From Mesorhizobium sp. (GTDB lineage Bacteria; Pseudomonadota; Alphaproteobacteria; Rhizobiales; Rhizobiaceae): 64,000 bases of DNA. The notes under the pieces were generated by a model. It saw nothing but the letters and a program-made list of their open reading frames with translations, searched no databases and was not told the DNA's origin. Shown in pieces: positions 1 through 10,209 of this stretch (position 1 is the stretch's first letter; each line of letters begins with the position of its first letter). The stretch is taken from assembly GCA_019635735.1 (NCBI GenBank), contig JAHBYX010000005.1, forward strand, positions 124,001-188,000, in the 5' to 3' direction. The translations under genes were made by a program, and so were the position numbers.

Positions 1-656
1 CCGATCTCCGACAGCGCGGCCGCCTCCAGCCGCAGATCCATCTCGATCTTGGTGGTCTGTTCGAGGATCTGTGTCACCTGCACGGGACGCAGCCGGCGCG
101 TCGCCGGGACGAAGCGCTCCATCTGCCGCGCGGCCAGGAAGTAGCTCTCGAGGTCCTGGAAGAAGCGGCGGCGCACGCCCGGCCGGATGACCTTGACCGC
201 GACCTTGCGGGTCGCGCCGTCCTTCAGCACCTCCGCCGGGTGCACCTGGGCGATCGAGGCCGCGGCGACCGGCTCGCCCAGCGAGGCATAGAGATCGTCG
301 AGGGGACGCCCAAGCGATTCCTCGATCGCGGCGACCGACGCTTCGCGCGGGAAGGTCGCCATCTGGTCCTGCAGCCTGGCGAGATCGTTGGCGATCTCGG
401 TGCCGACCACGTCGGGCCGGGTGGCGAGGAACTGGCCGAGCTTGACATAGGACGGGCCGAGCCGGGTGACGGCCTTGGAGAAGCGCTCGCTCCGATCGAG
501 GCGGGACGAACGGCGCCGCGAGAGCAGCCTGCCCAGCCGCCAGCCGAATTTCGGCAGGCCCCACAGCTGATCGCCCGGCAAGGCCGCGACGACGCCCTCG
601 CGAACCATGATCCAGCCCGCGCGCGCCAGTCGGAAGTAAGCGCCCAATGTGCTCAT
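1..656 (-). CDS. ubiB: UbiB, ubiquinone biosynthesis ABC1/ADCK-family protein (partial, 3' part beyond window)
   Basis: Membrane-associated atypical kinase/ATPase of the ABC1/ADCK family, needed for coenzyme Q biosynthesis. About 218 N-terminal codons are visible; the rest lies beyond position 1. The translation begins MSTLGAYFRLARAGWIMVR. It carries the family KxGQ signature (YVKLGQFLATRPD), the alanine-rich nucleotide loop (AAASIAQVH) and the VAIK-like lysine (VAVKVIRPGV read as KVAVKVIRPGV). The ATG at 656 follows the ubiE stop by 7 nt on the same strand, so the two form a ubiE-ubiB operon. Identification is firm; only the truncation limits the call. Confidence 0.93.
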   Translation of the reverse strand, partial: MSTLGAYFRLARAGWIMVREGVVAALPGDQLWGLPKFGWRLGRLLSRRRSSRLDRSERFSKAVTRLGPSYVKLGQFLATRPDVVGTEIANDLARLQDQMATFPREASVAAIEESLGRPLDDLYASLGEPVAAASIAQVHPAEVLKDGATRKVAVKVIRPGVRRRFFQDLESYFLAARQMERFVPATRRLRPVQVTQILEQTTKIEMDLRLEAAALSEI

Positions 657-663
657 GCGCCGG

Positions 664-1440
664 TCAGATCTTCCAGGCCGAATGGAGCGCCGCGATGCCG
701 CCGGAGAAATCGCGCCAGGTCGCCCGCGACAGACCGGCTGCCGTGATCATCGCCGCGAAGTCGCGTTGGTTGGGGAATTTTCGGATCGACTCGACGAGAT
801 AGCGGTAGGGCTCGCCGTCGCCGGTCACCACCTGGCCGATGCGCGGAATGGCGTTGAAGGACCAGGCGTCGTAGACGCGGTCGAGTAGCGGCATGTCGAC
901 CTCGGAGAATTCCAGGCAGAGGAAGCGGCCGCCGGGCTTCAGCACGCGCGCCGCCTCCGCGAGTGCCACCTCGATGCGCGGCACGTTGCGGATGCCGAAG
1001 GCGATCGTATAGGCGTCGAACGTGTCGTCGGAGAAAGGCAGTTCCTCGGCATTGGCCTCGACGAAGTCGACATTGCCGGCAATGCCGCGCTTTTCCGCCC
1101 GCTCGCGGCCGACCGACAGCATCGAGCCGTTGATGTCGAGCACGGTGACATGGGCGTTGCGCTGCGACGCCTCGACGATGCGAAAGGCGATGTCGCCGGT
1201 GCCGCCAGCGACGTCGAGCGAGCGCCAGTCGCCGCGCTTCGGCGGGTTGAGCCAGGTCACCATCGCATCTTTCCAGACGCGATGCATGCCGGCCGACATC
1301 AGGTCGTTCATCAGGTCGTAGCGGTTGGCGACCTTGTGGAAGACGTCATTGACGAGGCCCTGCTTCTCGCCGGGCGCGACATCGCGGAAACCGTAGGAGG
1401 TCTCCATTCCGCCGCCGACCGTGGTGCGCTGTTCTGACAT
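664..1440 (-). CDS. ubiE: UbiE, demethylmenaquinone/2-methoxy-6-polyprenyl-1,4-benzoquinol C-methyltransferase
   Basis: SAM-dependent C-methyltransferase of ubiquinone (and menaquinone) synthesis, 258 aa, the usual family length. The N-terminal half carries the conserved [16 protein letters not shown] segment. SAM-binding motif I is [14 protein letters not shown], and the later [20 protein letters not shown] stretch is typical of UbiE. It is transcribed leftward and lies directly upstream of ubiB, which acts in the same pathway. The divergent gene add begins on the other strand, so the 1441-1573 interval must hold the promoters of both. Confidence 0.96.
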   Translation of the reverse strand: MSEQRTTVGGGMETSYGFRDVAPGEKQGLVNDVFHKVANRYDLMNDLMSAGMHRVWKDAMVTWLNPPKRGDWRSLDVAGGTGDIAFRIVEASQRNAHVTVLDINGSMLSVGRERAEKRGIAGNVDFVEANAEELPFSDDTFDAYTIAFGIRNVPRIEVALAEAARVLKPGGRFLCLEFSEVDMPLLDRVYDAWSFNAIPRIGQVVTGDGEPYRYLVESIRKFPNQRDFAAMITAAGLSRATWRDFSGGIAALHSAWKI

Positions 1441-1573
1441 GATTGTGTCCCGTCGAATTCGGGCCGGACCATAGCCGATGCGTTTCTGCGGCGCTATTGT
1501 CCGGGCCGCGATGAACCGCCGCGCACCGAATCATGGTCAACGCGGTCAAGTCGCGCCGAATGGAGCATTGCCG

Positions 1574-2557
1574 ATGGTGTTGAAAGCCGAGATCCATTGC
1601 CATGTCGAGGGCGCGGCGTCTCCCGACCTGGTGATGAAGCAGGCGCGCAAATACGGCGCGGACGTCTCGGGCTTCATCAAGGACGGCTCGTTCGTCTGGC
1701 ACGATTTCACCAGCTTCCTCGCCGCCTACGACGCGGCGTCCAGCCTCTTCCGCGACGAGGAAGACTATGCGCGGCTGACCGAGACCTATCTCACCAGCCT
1801 GGCGCGCGAGGGCGCCATCTATTCCGAAGTCTTCACCTCGCCCGACCATGCCGTCAAATCCGGCCTGTCGCCGGTGGCCTATACGAACGCGCTCGGCGAA
1901 GGCATCAGGCGGGCCAATGCCAAGACCGGCATCGAAGGTCGGATGATCGTCACCGGCGTGCGCCATTTCGGCGTCGAATCGGTCGAGGCGGCGGCGCGTT
2001 TCGCGGTCAAATGCGGCCATCCGCTGGTGACCGGCTTCGGCATGGCCGGCGAAGAGCGCTTCGGCGACGTGGAGGACTATGTGCGCGCCTTCGAGATCGC
2101 GCGGGAAGCGGGGCTGGGGATTACCGTCCATGCAGGCGAGCTCGCCGGCTGGGAGAGCGTTCGCGACGCGCTCGACCACATCCGTCCCTCCCGCATCGGC
2201 CATGGTGTGCGCGCCATCGAGAATCCCGACCTGGTCAAGCGCATCGCCGACGAAGGCGTCGTACTCGAAGTCTGCCCGGTATCGAATGTCGAGCTGAAGG
2301 TCTTCCCCTCCTACGCCGACCATCCCTTCCCGAAGCTGCGGGCCGCAGGCTGCAAGGTGACGCTCTCCTCGGACGACCCTCCCTACTTCTGGACGAGCAT
2401 CGGCAAGGAATATGCAGTGGCGAAGGAGCATTTCGGCCTGACCGACCGCGACCTGACGGAAGTGACCCGCACCGCGATCGAGGCCGCCTTCGTCGACAGG
2501 AAGACCAGGGCGGCATTGCTCGCGAAGCTCAAGGAGCCTGTACGCGCGGGCCGGTGA
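1574..2557 (+). CDS. add: Adenosine deaminase (Add family)
   Basis: Zinc hydrolase that deaminates adenosine (or deoxyadenosine) to inosine in purine salvage. The protein is 327 aa, normal for bacterial Add. Metal and catalytic motifs are present: HCHVEG near the N-terminus, TVHAGE in the middle, IGHGVRAI, and SSDDPPYF near the C-terminus. I chose the ATG at 1574 because GGAG lies 8 nt upstream and the Add fold begins at once (VLKAEIHCH). An in-frame ATG at 1478 would add 32 unrelated residues and overlap the ubiE promoter region. Adenine deaminase activity cannot be excluded by sequence. Together with upp and the neighbouring nucleoside operon it forms a salvage neighbourhood. Confidence 0.9.
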   Translation: MVLKAEIHCHVEGAASPDLVMKQARKYGADVSGFIKDGSFVWHDFTSFLAAYDAASSLFRDEEDYARLTETYLTSLAREGAIYSEVFTSPDHAVKSGLSPVAYTNALGEGIRRANAKTGIEGRMIVTGVRHFGVESVEAAARFAVKCGHPLVTGFGMAGEERFGDVEDYVRAFEIAREAGLGITVHAGELAGWESVRDALDHIRPSRIGHGVRAIENPDLVKRIADEGVVLEVCPVSNVELKVFPSYADHPFPKLRAAGCKVTLSSDDPPYFWTSIGKEYAVAKEHFGLTDRDLTEVTRTAIEAAFVDRKTRAALLAKLKEPVRAGR

Positions 2558-2662
2558 ACGCGTCGGCGACCGACAAATCTGTGACTGACCCTTCGCCGGC
2601 TGTTTCGCCGGCATCGCCGCTTGGCTAAAGTCCGCTGTCCCGTCCCGCCAGGAGTTGCCCGA

Positions 2663-3289
2663 ATGAGCGTCACCGTCGTCAACCATCCGCTCGTTCAGCA
2701 CAAGCTCACGATCATGCGCAACAAGGAGACCTCGACCGCCGGGTTCCGGCGGTTGCTGCGCGAGATCTCGCTGCTGCTCGGCTACGAAGTCACGCGCGAC
2801 CTTGAACTGACGACGACGCGCATCGAAACGCCGCTGCAGCCGATGGACGCGCCGACGCTGGAGGGCAAGAAACTGGTCTTCGCCTCGGTGCTGCGGGCCG
2901 GCAACGGCCTGCTCGAAGGCCTGCTCGACCTGGTGCCGGCCGCGCGCGTCGCCCATGTCGGACTCTACCGCGACCACGACACGCTGGAAGCCGTCGAATA
3001 TTTCTTCAAGGCGCCGAGCGATCTCGGCGACCGGCTGGTGATCGTCGTCGACCCGATGCTGGCGACCGCCAATTCGGCGATCGCTGCGATCGACAAGCTC
3101 AAGAGCCGCGGCGCGACCAATCTGCGCTTCCTGTGCCTGCTGGCAGCACCCGAAGGCATCGAGCGCTTCACCAAGGCGCATCCCGACGTGCCGGTGTTCA
3201 CCGCCGCGATCGACGAAAAGCTCAACGAAAAGGGCTACATCGTGCCCGGCCTCGGCGACGCCGGCGACAGAATGTACGGCACGAAGTGA
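2663..3289 (+). CDS. upp: Uracil phosphoribosyltransferase
   Basis: Converts uracil and PRPP to UMP in pyrimidine salvage. The protein is 208 aa, the standard length. It begins [19 protein letters not shown], a hallmark of Upp. The PRPP loop reads [19 protein letters not shown], and the C-terminal uracil-binding region reads [18 protein letters not shown]. The ATG at 2663 follows an AGGAG Shine-Dalgarno at 2650-2654. An upstream in-frame ATG at 2621 lacks such support. It lies 105 nt after add on the same strand, so both may share a transcript. An intergenic palindromic element follows at 3332-3444. Confidence 0.97.
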   Translation: MSVTVVNHPLVQHKLTIMRNKETSTAGFRRLLREISLLLGYEVTRDLELTTTRIETPLQPMDAPTLEGKKLVFASVLRAGNGLLEGLLDLVPAARVAHVGLYRDHDTLEAVEYFFKAPSDLGDRLVIVVDPMLATANSAIAAIDKLKSRGATNLRFLCLLAAPEGIERFTKAHPDVPVFTAAIDEKLNEKGYIVPGLGDAGDRMYGTK

Positions 3290-3331
3290 GAGCGGGTTGA
3301 TTGACGTCCCAGCGTCAAGAATAACCCCGCG

Positions 3332-3444
3332 CCGTCATTCTCGGGCTTGTCCCGAGAATCTACCGGCAGCGGCAGGAAAAGCGGAAGAAAACGCAGCAAA
3401 TCCCGATTGTCGGCAGATTCTCGGGACAAGCCCGAGAATGACGG
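3332..3444. repeat. Palindromic intergenic element, family A, copy 1
   Basis: A 113-bp element between upp and the aspartic protease gene. Its outer 30-nt arms (3332-3361 and 3415-3444) are perfect inverted repeats. Each arm also holds its own small hairpin (ATTCTCGGG / CCCGAGAAT). Related copies lie at 15349-15462 and 30876-30986. Size and design resemble the RIME-type mosaic elements known in rhizobia; the assignment to a named family is not proven. Confidence 0.9.
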
Positions 3445-3542
3445 CCTCTGCAGCAGGCTACGGCAAGCATACTCCATCCCGTTCGTTAAACCTGTGGTGA
3501 CCGCGCTGGGTTAGCATCTCCCGCGAAACGGGACCTCACCTG

Positions 3543-4082
3543 ATGCGCAACGTCATCCTGATCGGCGCCTTTGTCGGCCTCTCCGCCTCGGTGCCTATCC
3601 TCTACCAGGCAAGCCCCGAGACCTTTCACGACCTCATCTCGCCCGCACCCGAGGCGGCGCCGGCCGTCGTCTCCGCGCCTGCCGCAAAACCCGCGGCCTC
3701 GACCGGCGCCCACCAGAAAGTGTCGATCCCGGCCGACAAGACCGGGCATTTCCGCACGGAGCTGCGCTTCAACGGCCGCAAGGTCGAAGGGCTGATCGAC
3801 ACCGGCGCGACACTGGTCGCGATGAACGAGACCACGGCGCGGAAGATCGGCATCACGGTATCACGCAGCGAGTTCAAATACGACGTCAACACTGCCAACG
3901 GCAAGGCGCGCGCGGCCGTCGTGCGCGTCGACTCGATCGAGATCGGCCGCATCCGCGTGGACGGCGTCGACGCCGTCGTCATGGAAGACAAATCGCTCCA
4001 CAACACGCTGATCGGCATGAGCCTGCTGAAGCAGCTGGCGCGATTCGAGGTGAAGGACGAGGTCCTGGTGCTCGAGCAGTAG
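3543..4082 (+). CDS. Membrane-anchored retropepsin-like aspartic protease (clan AA, TIGR02281 type)
   Basis: Single-domain aspartic protease-like protein of 179 aa. An N-terminal hydrophobic segment (VILIGAFVGLSASVPILY) should anchor it in the inner membrane. An Ala/Pro-rich linker follows to about residue 55, then the protease domain. The single active-site motif is VEGLIDTGATLVAMN (Asp-Thr-Gly). A second conserved stretch, NTLIGMSLLKQL, matches the usual C-terminal flap region. As in retropepsins, two copies would have to dimerise to form the active site. The substrate is unknown. Its stop lies 3 nt from the convergent deoA stop. Confidence 0.85.
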   Translation: MRNVILIGAFVGLSASVPILYQASPETFHDLISPAPEAAPAVVSAPAAKPAASTGAHQKVSIPADKTGHFRTELRFNGRKVEGLIDTGATLVAMNETTARKIGITVSRSEFKYDVNTANGKARAAVVRVDSIEIGRIRVDGVDAVVMEDKSLHNTLIGMSLLKQLARFEVKDEVLVLEQ

Positions 4083-4085
4083 GGC

Positions 4086-5396
<1,311 letters not shown>

Positions 5397-5402
5397 CAGT
5401 GG

Positions 5403-5572
5403 ATCCCTCCCCCTCGAGGGGAGGGTGGCCGGCCGAAGGCCGGTCGGGTGGGGTCGCCGGCGACAAGCTCGGCGTATTCCGAAACAAAGATGAGGGCGTG
5501 CCGGTGGAGAGGACCCCTCCCGGTCGGGCCTTGCCCGACCACCCTCCCCTCCAGCGGGAGGGAACTCGCCGC
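5403..5572. repeat. Palindromic intergenic element, family B, inside the deo operon
   Basis: Two C/G-rich arms in inverted orientation, at about 5405-5455 and 5509-5572. Both contain a CTCCCCT...AGGGGAG hairpin and a GGTCGGGC/GCCCGACC type hairpin. They surround about 55 nt of unique sequence between the aldehyde dehydrogenase start of deoA and the previous gene's end. It is a diverged relative of the elements at 16641-16764 and 20018-20111. No promoter-like sequence stands out inside it. Confidence 0.8.
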
Positions 5573-5583
5573 ATGTGTCATCA

Positions 5584-7998
5584 CTACACCCCGAACGGCG
5601 TCCAGATCGCCTTGTGGCGCACGGCGTGGAACAGGAACTCCTCGCCCTGGCCCTGCGCCGGGTCGAGCCAGTCGCGGGTGAGCCCCTGATTGACCCAGAC
5701 CGCCTTGAGATTGCCGGCGGATTCCTTCTCGACCAGCGCCGAGCCTTCCTTCGAGCCGAAATACCAGTGCGCCGCGACGTCGTCGTGTTTCGCCAGCACG
5801 CTCGCCAGCTGGTCGCGGTCGCCGGTGACGATGTTGACCACCCCGCCCGGCAGGTCGGACGTATCGAACACCTGGTAGAGGTCGAGCGCGGCGAGCGGCT
5901 GGCGCGGCGAGGGCGTGACTACCACGCGGTTTCCAAGCGCGATTGCCGGGGCGACCAGCGAGACGAAGGAGAGCAACGGCGCCTCGTCCGGGCAGGAGAT
6001 CGCCATCACGTCCCACGGCTCGTTGAGGACGACCGACAGCATGCGGGCCTGCGGCGCCCGCGCCGCGCCGTCATACTTGTCCGCCCAGGCGGCGTAGTAC
6101 ATCACCCGCGCGACCGTCACGTCCACTTCCCGCGCGGCCTTCGTGGCCGACGCGCCGGTCGCCTGCACCAGCCGGCGCGCGAACTCGGCCGCGCGCAACT
6201 CCAGGTTCTCGGCGAGGAAATAGAGCACCTGCGCGCGGGCATGCCCCGTCATGCCCGACCAGCCGTCTGCCTTGTGCGCGGCTTCGACCGCGTTGCGGAT
6301 GTCCTTTCGGTTGCCGAGCGGCGCCTCGGTGACGAATTTTCCGGCATGGTCGTGGACCGGGTAGGAATAGCCCGAATCCGGCCGCGCCTGCTTGCCGCCG
6401 ATATAGAGCTTGACGGTGCGGTCGAGGGTCGCCGGGCGATCAACGTCCGCCTGGTCCGCCTCGTCGGCATCGAGCGGCGCCGCCGCCGGCAGCGGCTTGG
6501 CTATCGGCGCAGGCTTCGCCTTCTTCAGCCAGCCGGGCACGAGATATTCGTGCATCCCTTCCCTGCCGCCCTCGCGCCCAAAACCGCTTTCCTTGTAGCC
6601 GCCGAAGGGGATGGCCGCGTCGAAAAGGTTGGTCGAGTTGATCCACACCACGCCGGCCTTCAGCCGCCGCGCCGCGTCGAAGGCGGTGTCGAGGTTCTGC
6701 GACCAGATCGAGGCGGCGAGGCCGTAGCGGCTGTTGTTGGCGAGCTGGATCGCCTCGCCCGGGGTGCGGAAGGTCATCGAAATCAGGACGGGGCCGAATA
6801 TCTCCTCCTGCGCCAGTTGCGAGGCCGGCATGACCCCGGTGAACAGGGTCGGCGCGAAGAAGCAGCCGTTGGTGGGGAGGGTTGCCGCCCAGCTCGGCTG
6901 GAACATCTCGGCGCCCTCGGCCACGCCGGCCTTCACGCGCGCGGCGATCTGTTCCATCTGCACGCGCGCCACGACGGCGCCGACATCGGTCGATTTGTCC
7001 AGCGGATCGCCGACGCGCAGCTTCTCCATGCGGGCGCGCAGCTTGGCGTGGAACCGGTCGGCGACGCCCTCCTGCACGATCGCGCGCGAGCCCGCGCAGC
7101 AGACCTCGCCCTGGTTGAACCAGATCGCGTCCACCGCGCCCTCGACTGCCGCGTCGAGGTCGGCGTCGGCATAGACGATGAAGGGCGACTTGCCGCCCAG
7201 CTCCAGCGACAGCTTCTTGCCGGAGCCCGCGGTCTGCCTGCGCAGGATGCGGCCGACCTCGGTGGAGCCGGTGAAGGCGAGCTTGGCGATGCCGTCATGG
7301 CCGGCGATCAGCGCCCCGGTCTCGCCGCCGCCGTTGACGATGTTGACGACGCCGGCGGGCAGGCCCGCCTCCTTGCAGATCTCGGCGAAGGCGAGTGCCG
7401 TCAGCGGCGTGTGCTCGGCGGGCTTGAGCACCACGGTGCAGCCGGCTGCAAGCGCCGGCGCGATCTTCCAGGCGAGCATCAGCAGCGGAAAGTTCCACGG
7501 GATGATCTGCCCGCAGACGCCGGCCGCCTCGTAGCCCGCAAAGGTCTCGTCGCGCAGCTCGGCCCAGCCGGCATGGTGGTAGAAATGGCGGGCGACGAGC
7601 GGGATATCGATGTCGCGCGTCTCGCGGATCGGCTTGCCGTTGTCGAGCGTCTCGAGCACGGCAAGGAAGCGCGCATGCTTCTGGATCTCGCGCGCGATCG
7701 CATAGAGATGGCGGGCGCGCTGGTTGCCGGAAAGCTTCGACCACGAGGCAAAGGCGGCCGTCGCCGCCTTCACCGCGGCATCGACCTCCTTCTTGCCGGC
7801 GACCGCGACCTCGGCCAGCGTCTCGCCGGTGGCGGGATTGGGGACACCGAACGTATCGCCGGCCGCCGCCGTGAACTTGCCGCCGATGAAATGGCCGAAC
7901 CGGCCCTTGTGCCGCTTCAGCCAGTCGCGAACGATCGCGTCCTCCTCGGGCGCCGGGCCGTAGTCCATGGTCTTGAGGATGTCCTGGATCTGGTTCAT
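5584..7998 (-). CDS. Two-domain aldehyde dehydrogenase (ALDH16-like), probably acetaldehyde-oxidising
   Basis: NAD(P)-dependent aldehyde dehydrogenase fusion of 804 aa. The first ALDH domain (about residues 30-490) is complete: SLELGGKSPFIV with the catalytic Glu and NQGEVCCAGSR with the catalytic Cys. The second ALDH-like domain (about residues 510-804) keeps SCPDEAPLL and GGVVNIVTGDRD. At the position of the cysteine motif it reads VWVNQGLTRDW, so it appears non-catalytic. An active first domain plus a pseudo-ALDH second domain is the ALDH16 architecture. The ATG at 7998 lies 7 nt after deoC, whose reaction releases acetaldehyde; that product is the inferred substrate. An in-frame ATG 15 nt upstream is possible. 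Confidence 0.88.
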   Translation of the reverse strand: MNQIQDILKTMDYGPAPEEDAIVRDWLKRHKGRFGHFIGGKFTAAAGDTFGVPNPATGETLAEVAVAGKKEVDAAVKAATAAFASWSKLSGNQRARHLYAIAREIQKHARFLAVLETLDNGKPIRETRDIDIPLVARHFYHHAGWAELRDETFAGYEAAGVCGQIIPWNFPLLMLAWKIAPALAAGCTVVLKPAEHTPLTALAFAEICKEAGLPAGVVNIVNGGGETGALIAGHDGIAKLAFTGSTEVGRILRRQTAGSGKKLSLELGGKSPFIVYADADLDAAVEGAVDAIWFNQGEVCCAGSRAIVQEGVADRFHAKLRARMEKLRVGDPLDKSTDVGAVVARVQMEQIAARVKAGVAEGAEMFQPSWAATLPTNGCFFAPTLFTGVMPASQLAQEEIFGPVLISMTFRTPGEAIQLANNSRYGLAASIWSQNLDTAFDAARRLKAGVVWINSTNLFDAAIPFGGYKESGFGREGGREGMHEYLVPGWLKKAKPAPIAKPLPAAAPLDADEADQADVDRPATLDRTVKLYIGGKQARPDSGYSYPVHDHAGKFVTEAPLGNRKDIRNAVEAAHKADGWSGMTGHARAQVLYFLAENLELRAAEFARRLVQATGASATKAAREVDVTVARVMYYAAWADKYDGAARAPQARMLSVVLNEPWDVMAISCPDEAPLLSFVSLVAPAIALGNRVVVTPSPRQPLAALDLYQVFDTSDLPGGVVNIVTGDRDQLASVLAKHDDVAAHWYFGSKEGSALVEKESAGNLKAVWVNQGLTRDWLDPAQGQGEEFLFHAVRHKAIWTPFGV

Positions 7999-8005
7999 GG
8001 CCGCC

Positions 8006-9019
8006 TCACGCAATCCCGTGCCGGTCGTTCGACGAATACCGCCCGGTGACGTAGTGTTCGAGCTGGCGCTCGATGTCGCTCAGAAGGCCCGAGGCGCCGA
8101 TGCGGAACAGGTCGGGCTGCAGCCAGGGATCGCCGAGTTCCTCCTTCATCAGGATCAGCCAGGCGAGCGCGTCCTTGGCGGCGCGGATTCCGCCGGCCGG
8201 CTTGAAGCCGACATGAATGCCGCCGGTATATTCCAGGTAATCGCGGATAGCCCTCACCATGACCAGGCTCACCGGCAGGGTGGCGTTGACCGCTTCCGTC
8301 CCGGTCGAGGTCTTGATGAAATCGGAGCCGGCCTGCATTGCCACCATGGAGGCCTTGTAGACATTGGTCAGCGTCTTGAGTTCCCCGGTCGCCAGGATCG
8401 CCTTGAGGTGGGCCGGGCCGCAGGCTTCGCGCATCTGCCTGACCTCGTCATAGAGCGCGTTCCAGTCGGCGTTGAGCACATGCGCCCGGGTGATGACGAT
8501 GTCGATCTCCTCGGCACCCTCGCCGACGGCGTATCGGATCTCCTCCAGCCGCTGCTTCAGCGGCGTGAGCCCCGTGGGAAAGCCGGTGGCGACGGAAGCG
8601 ACCGGGATGCCCGACCCCTCCAGAGCCTTGACCGCCGTCGGCACCATCGTCGGGTAGACGCAGACCGCGCCCGTCGTCAGGCGGCGGCCGGTGAGGCCCA
8701 GTGCCTCGACCAGGTCGCCGCGCAGAGGATGGCGCGCCTTGGCGCAGAGCCGCTTGACGCGGCCGGGCGTATCGTCGCCGGCGAGCGTCGTCAGGTCGAT
8801 CACCTCTATGGCGCGCACCAGCCACGCCGCCTGCCACGCCTTCTTCACCGTGCGCCGCGTTGTCAGCGTGGCGGCGCGGCGCTCCGCGGCCGACAGGTTG
8901 ACGTCCATCGCCTCGAACCATTCGGGTTTCAGCGGCGTGCCGTCATTGCGCGGACGCATATTGGACAGGTGGAGGGGCGCCGCGCCCGACGCCACCGCAT
9001 GTTCCGTCTTGGCGTTCAT
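8006..9019 (-). CDS. deoC: Deoxyribose-phosphate aldolase
   Basis: Class I aldolase cleaving 2-deoxyribose 5-phosphate to acetaldehyde and glyceraldehyde 3-phosphate. The protein is 337 aa, which fits the longer DERA branch rather than the ~250-aa enterobacterial form. The Schiff-base lysine motif SDFIKTSTG and the second active-site lysine motif VGFKPAGGIR are present. The ATG at 9017-9019 overlaps the TGA of the purine nucleoside phosphorylase gene (ATGA), which fixes the start and indicates translational coupling. No phosphopentomutase (deoB) gene is in the window, so that step must be encoded elsewhere. Confidence 0.95.
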   Translation of the reverse strand: MNAKTEHAVASGAAPLHLSNMRPRNDGTPLKPEWFEAMDVNLSAAERRAATLTTRRTVKKAWQAAWLVRAIEVIDLTTLAGDDTPGRVKRLCAKARHPLRGDLVEALGLTGRRLTTGAVCVYPTMVPTAVKALEGSGIPVASVATGFPTGLTPLKQRLEEIRYAVGEGAEEIDIVITRAHVLNADWNALYDEVRQMREACGPAHLKAILATGELKTLTNVYKASMVAMQAGSDFIKTSTGTEAVNATLPVSLVMVRAIRDYLEYTGGIHVGFKPAGGIRAAKDALAWLILMKEELGDPWLQPDLFRIGASGLLSDIERQLEHYVTGRYSSNDRHGIA

Positions 9020-9813
9020 CAGAAGCCTCCGATCGCCTCGCGCAGGATCGCCGCCAGCCGTGCTCCCCCGAGCGGCGCCATGTCCTTGGTTTCCTGGTGC
9101 GAGAGTTCGCCGCCGGTCATGCCCGCGGCTAGATTGGTGATGACCGAACAGGCCGCCACGCGCAGGCCGAGGAAGCGCGCGAGGATGACCTCGGGAACGG
9201 TCGACATGCCGACCGCATTGGCGCCGACGATGCGGGCCATGCGGATCTCGGCCGGCGTCTCGAAGGACGGGCCGGAGAACCACATGTAGACGCCCTTGTG
9301 AAGCGGCGTGCCGGTCTTCTGCGCCGCAGCCTCGAGCGCGGCGCGCATGCCGGGGTCGTAGGCCTGGGTCAGGCCGACGAAGCGGCGGTCGGTCGGCTCG
9401 CCGAAGAGCGGGTTGGAGCCGGAAAAGTTGATGTGGTCGGTGATCAGCATCACCGATCCGGGTCCCATCTCTGGTTCCAACGAGCCGGCGGCGTTGGTCA
9501 GCATCAGCGTCTCGACGCCGATGCCCTGCAGTACCTCCAGCGCCGGGCGCATGGCGCCGGCATTGCCGTGTTCGTAGTAATGCGCGCGGCCGGCCATCAT
9601 GATCACGGCCGTGCCGTTGAAGTCGCCGGCGACGAGCTCGCCCGCATGGCCCGTGACCCCACTCTTCGGAAAGCCCGGAAGGTCGCCGTAGGAAATGCGC
9701 ACGGCATTCTGCACCTCGTTGACGAGGCCGCCGAGGCCGGAGCCCAGCACGAGGCCAACCTTGGGCGTGCGGCCGGCAAGACGTTCGACGAGGATATCGA
9801 CGGCAGTGGTCAT
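9019..9813 (-). CDS. Purine nucleoside phosphorylase (trimeric type I)
   Basis: Phosphorolyses inosine and guanosine (and deoxy forms) to base and (deoxy)ribose 1-phosphate. The protein is 264 aa. It shows the PNP-I motifs LVLGSGLGGLV (phosphate loop), AGRAHYYE, LTNAAGSL and GMSTVPEV, and ends with the helix containing SHQETKDM. The start ATG at 9811-9813 overlaps the cdd stop by 4 nt, and its own stop overlaps the deoC start. It is related to both PunA and XapA, and the sequence alone does not say whether xanthosine is used. Confidence 0.93.
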   Translation of the reverse strand: MTTAVDILVERLAGRTPKVGLVLGSGLGGLVNEVQNAVRISYGDLPGFPKSGVTGHAGELVAGDFNGTAVIMMAGRAHYYEHGNAGAMRPALEVLQGIGVETLMLTNAAGSLEPEMGPGSVMLITDHINFSGSNPLFGEPTDRRFVGLTQAYDPGMRAALEAAAQKTGTPLHKGVYMWFSGPSFETPAEIRMARIVGANAVGMSTVPEVILARFLGLRVAACSVITNLAAGMTGGELSHQETKDMAPLGGARLAAILREAIGGF

Positions 9814-10208
9814 TTCAGGATCTCGCCGGAAAAGCCGAGGGGCAGAATATCGCCCATCGTGAGGGTTTCGACCACCCCGTTCTGGTCGCACAGATGCAGG
9901 CGCGTCGACGGCTTCGAAAACTCGGCCAGGCGCTGGCGGCAGCCGCCGCAGGGCGTGATGCGGTTCATGCGCTCGGCGACGACGGCGATGTCGGTGATCT
10001 CGCCGCCGCCGTCCATGACGTAGTGGCCGAGCGCCGTCGTCTCCGCGCACCAGCCTTCCGGATAGGAGGCGTTCTCGATATTGGCGCCGGCATAGGTGCG
10101 GCCGTCCGCCGTGCGCAAGGCAGCTCCCACGGGGAAGTGCGAGTAGGGCGCGTAAGCCCTCGCCATGGCCGCGCGCGCGGCGCGGAAGAGCTCGTCTGTG
10201 ACGACCAT
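9810..10208 (-). CDS. cdd: Cytidine deaminase
   Basis: Zinc enzyme that deaminates cytidine and deoxycytidine to uridine and deoxyuridine. The protein is 132 aa, the homotetrameric short form. Zinc and catalytic motifs are GANIENASYPEGWCAETTA (Cys and Glu) and TPCGGCRQRLAEF (two Cys). The N-terminus AYAPYSHFPVGAAL is typical. Its stop overlaps the start of the phosphorylase gene, and its start lies 1 nt from the upstream ABC permease stop. It is therefore part of the nucleoside import and catabolism operon. Confidence 0.96.
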   Translation of the reverse strand: MVVTDELFRAARAAMARAYAPYSHFPVGAALRTADGRTYAGANIENASYPEGWCAETTALGHYVMDGGGEITDIAVVAERMNRITPCGGCRQRLAEFSKPSTRLHLCDQNGVVETLTMGDILPLGFSGEILK

Positions 10209-10209
10209 G

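Noticed and set aside
1478..1573. An earlier ATG for add
   Set aside because: It would add 32 unrelated residues and lacks a ribosome-binding site; the ATG at 1574 has GGAG and starts at the family's N-terminus.
3301..3318. Hairpin TTGACG...CGTCAA after upp considered as a terminator
   Set aside because: The stem is short and no T-run follows, so it is not convincing.
5575..8049. A very long open frame on the plus strand opposite the aldehyde dehydrogenase
   Set aside because: It mirrors codon positions of the real gene in GC-rich DNA, is Arg/Gly-rich and matches no fold; the minus-strand ALDH motifs are clear.
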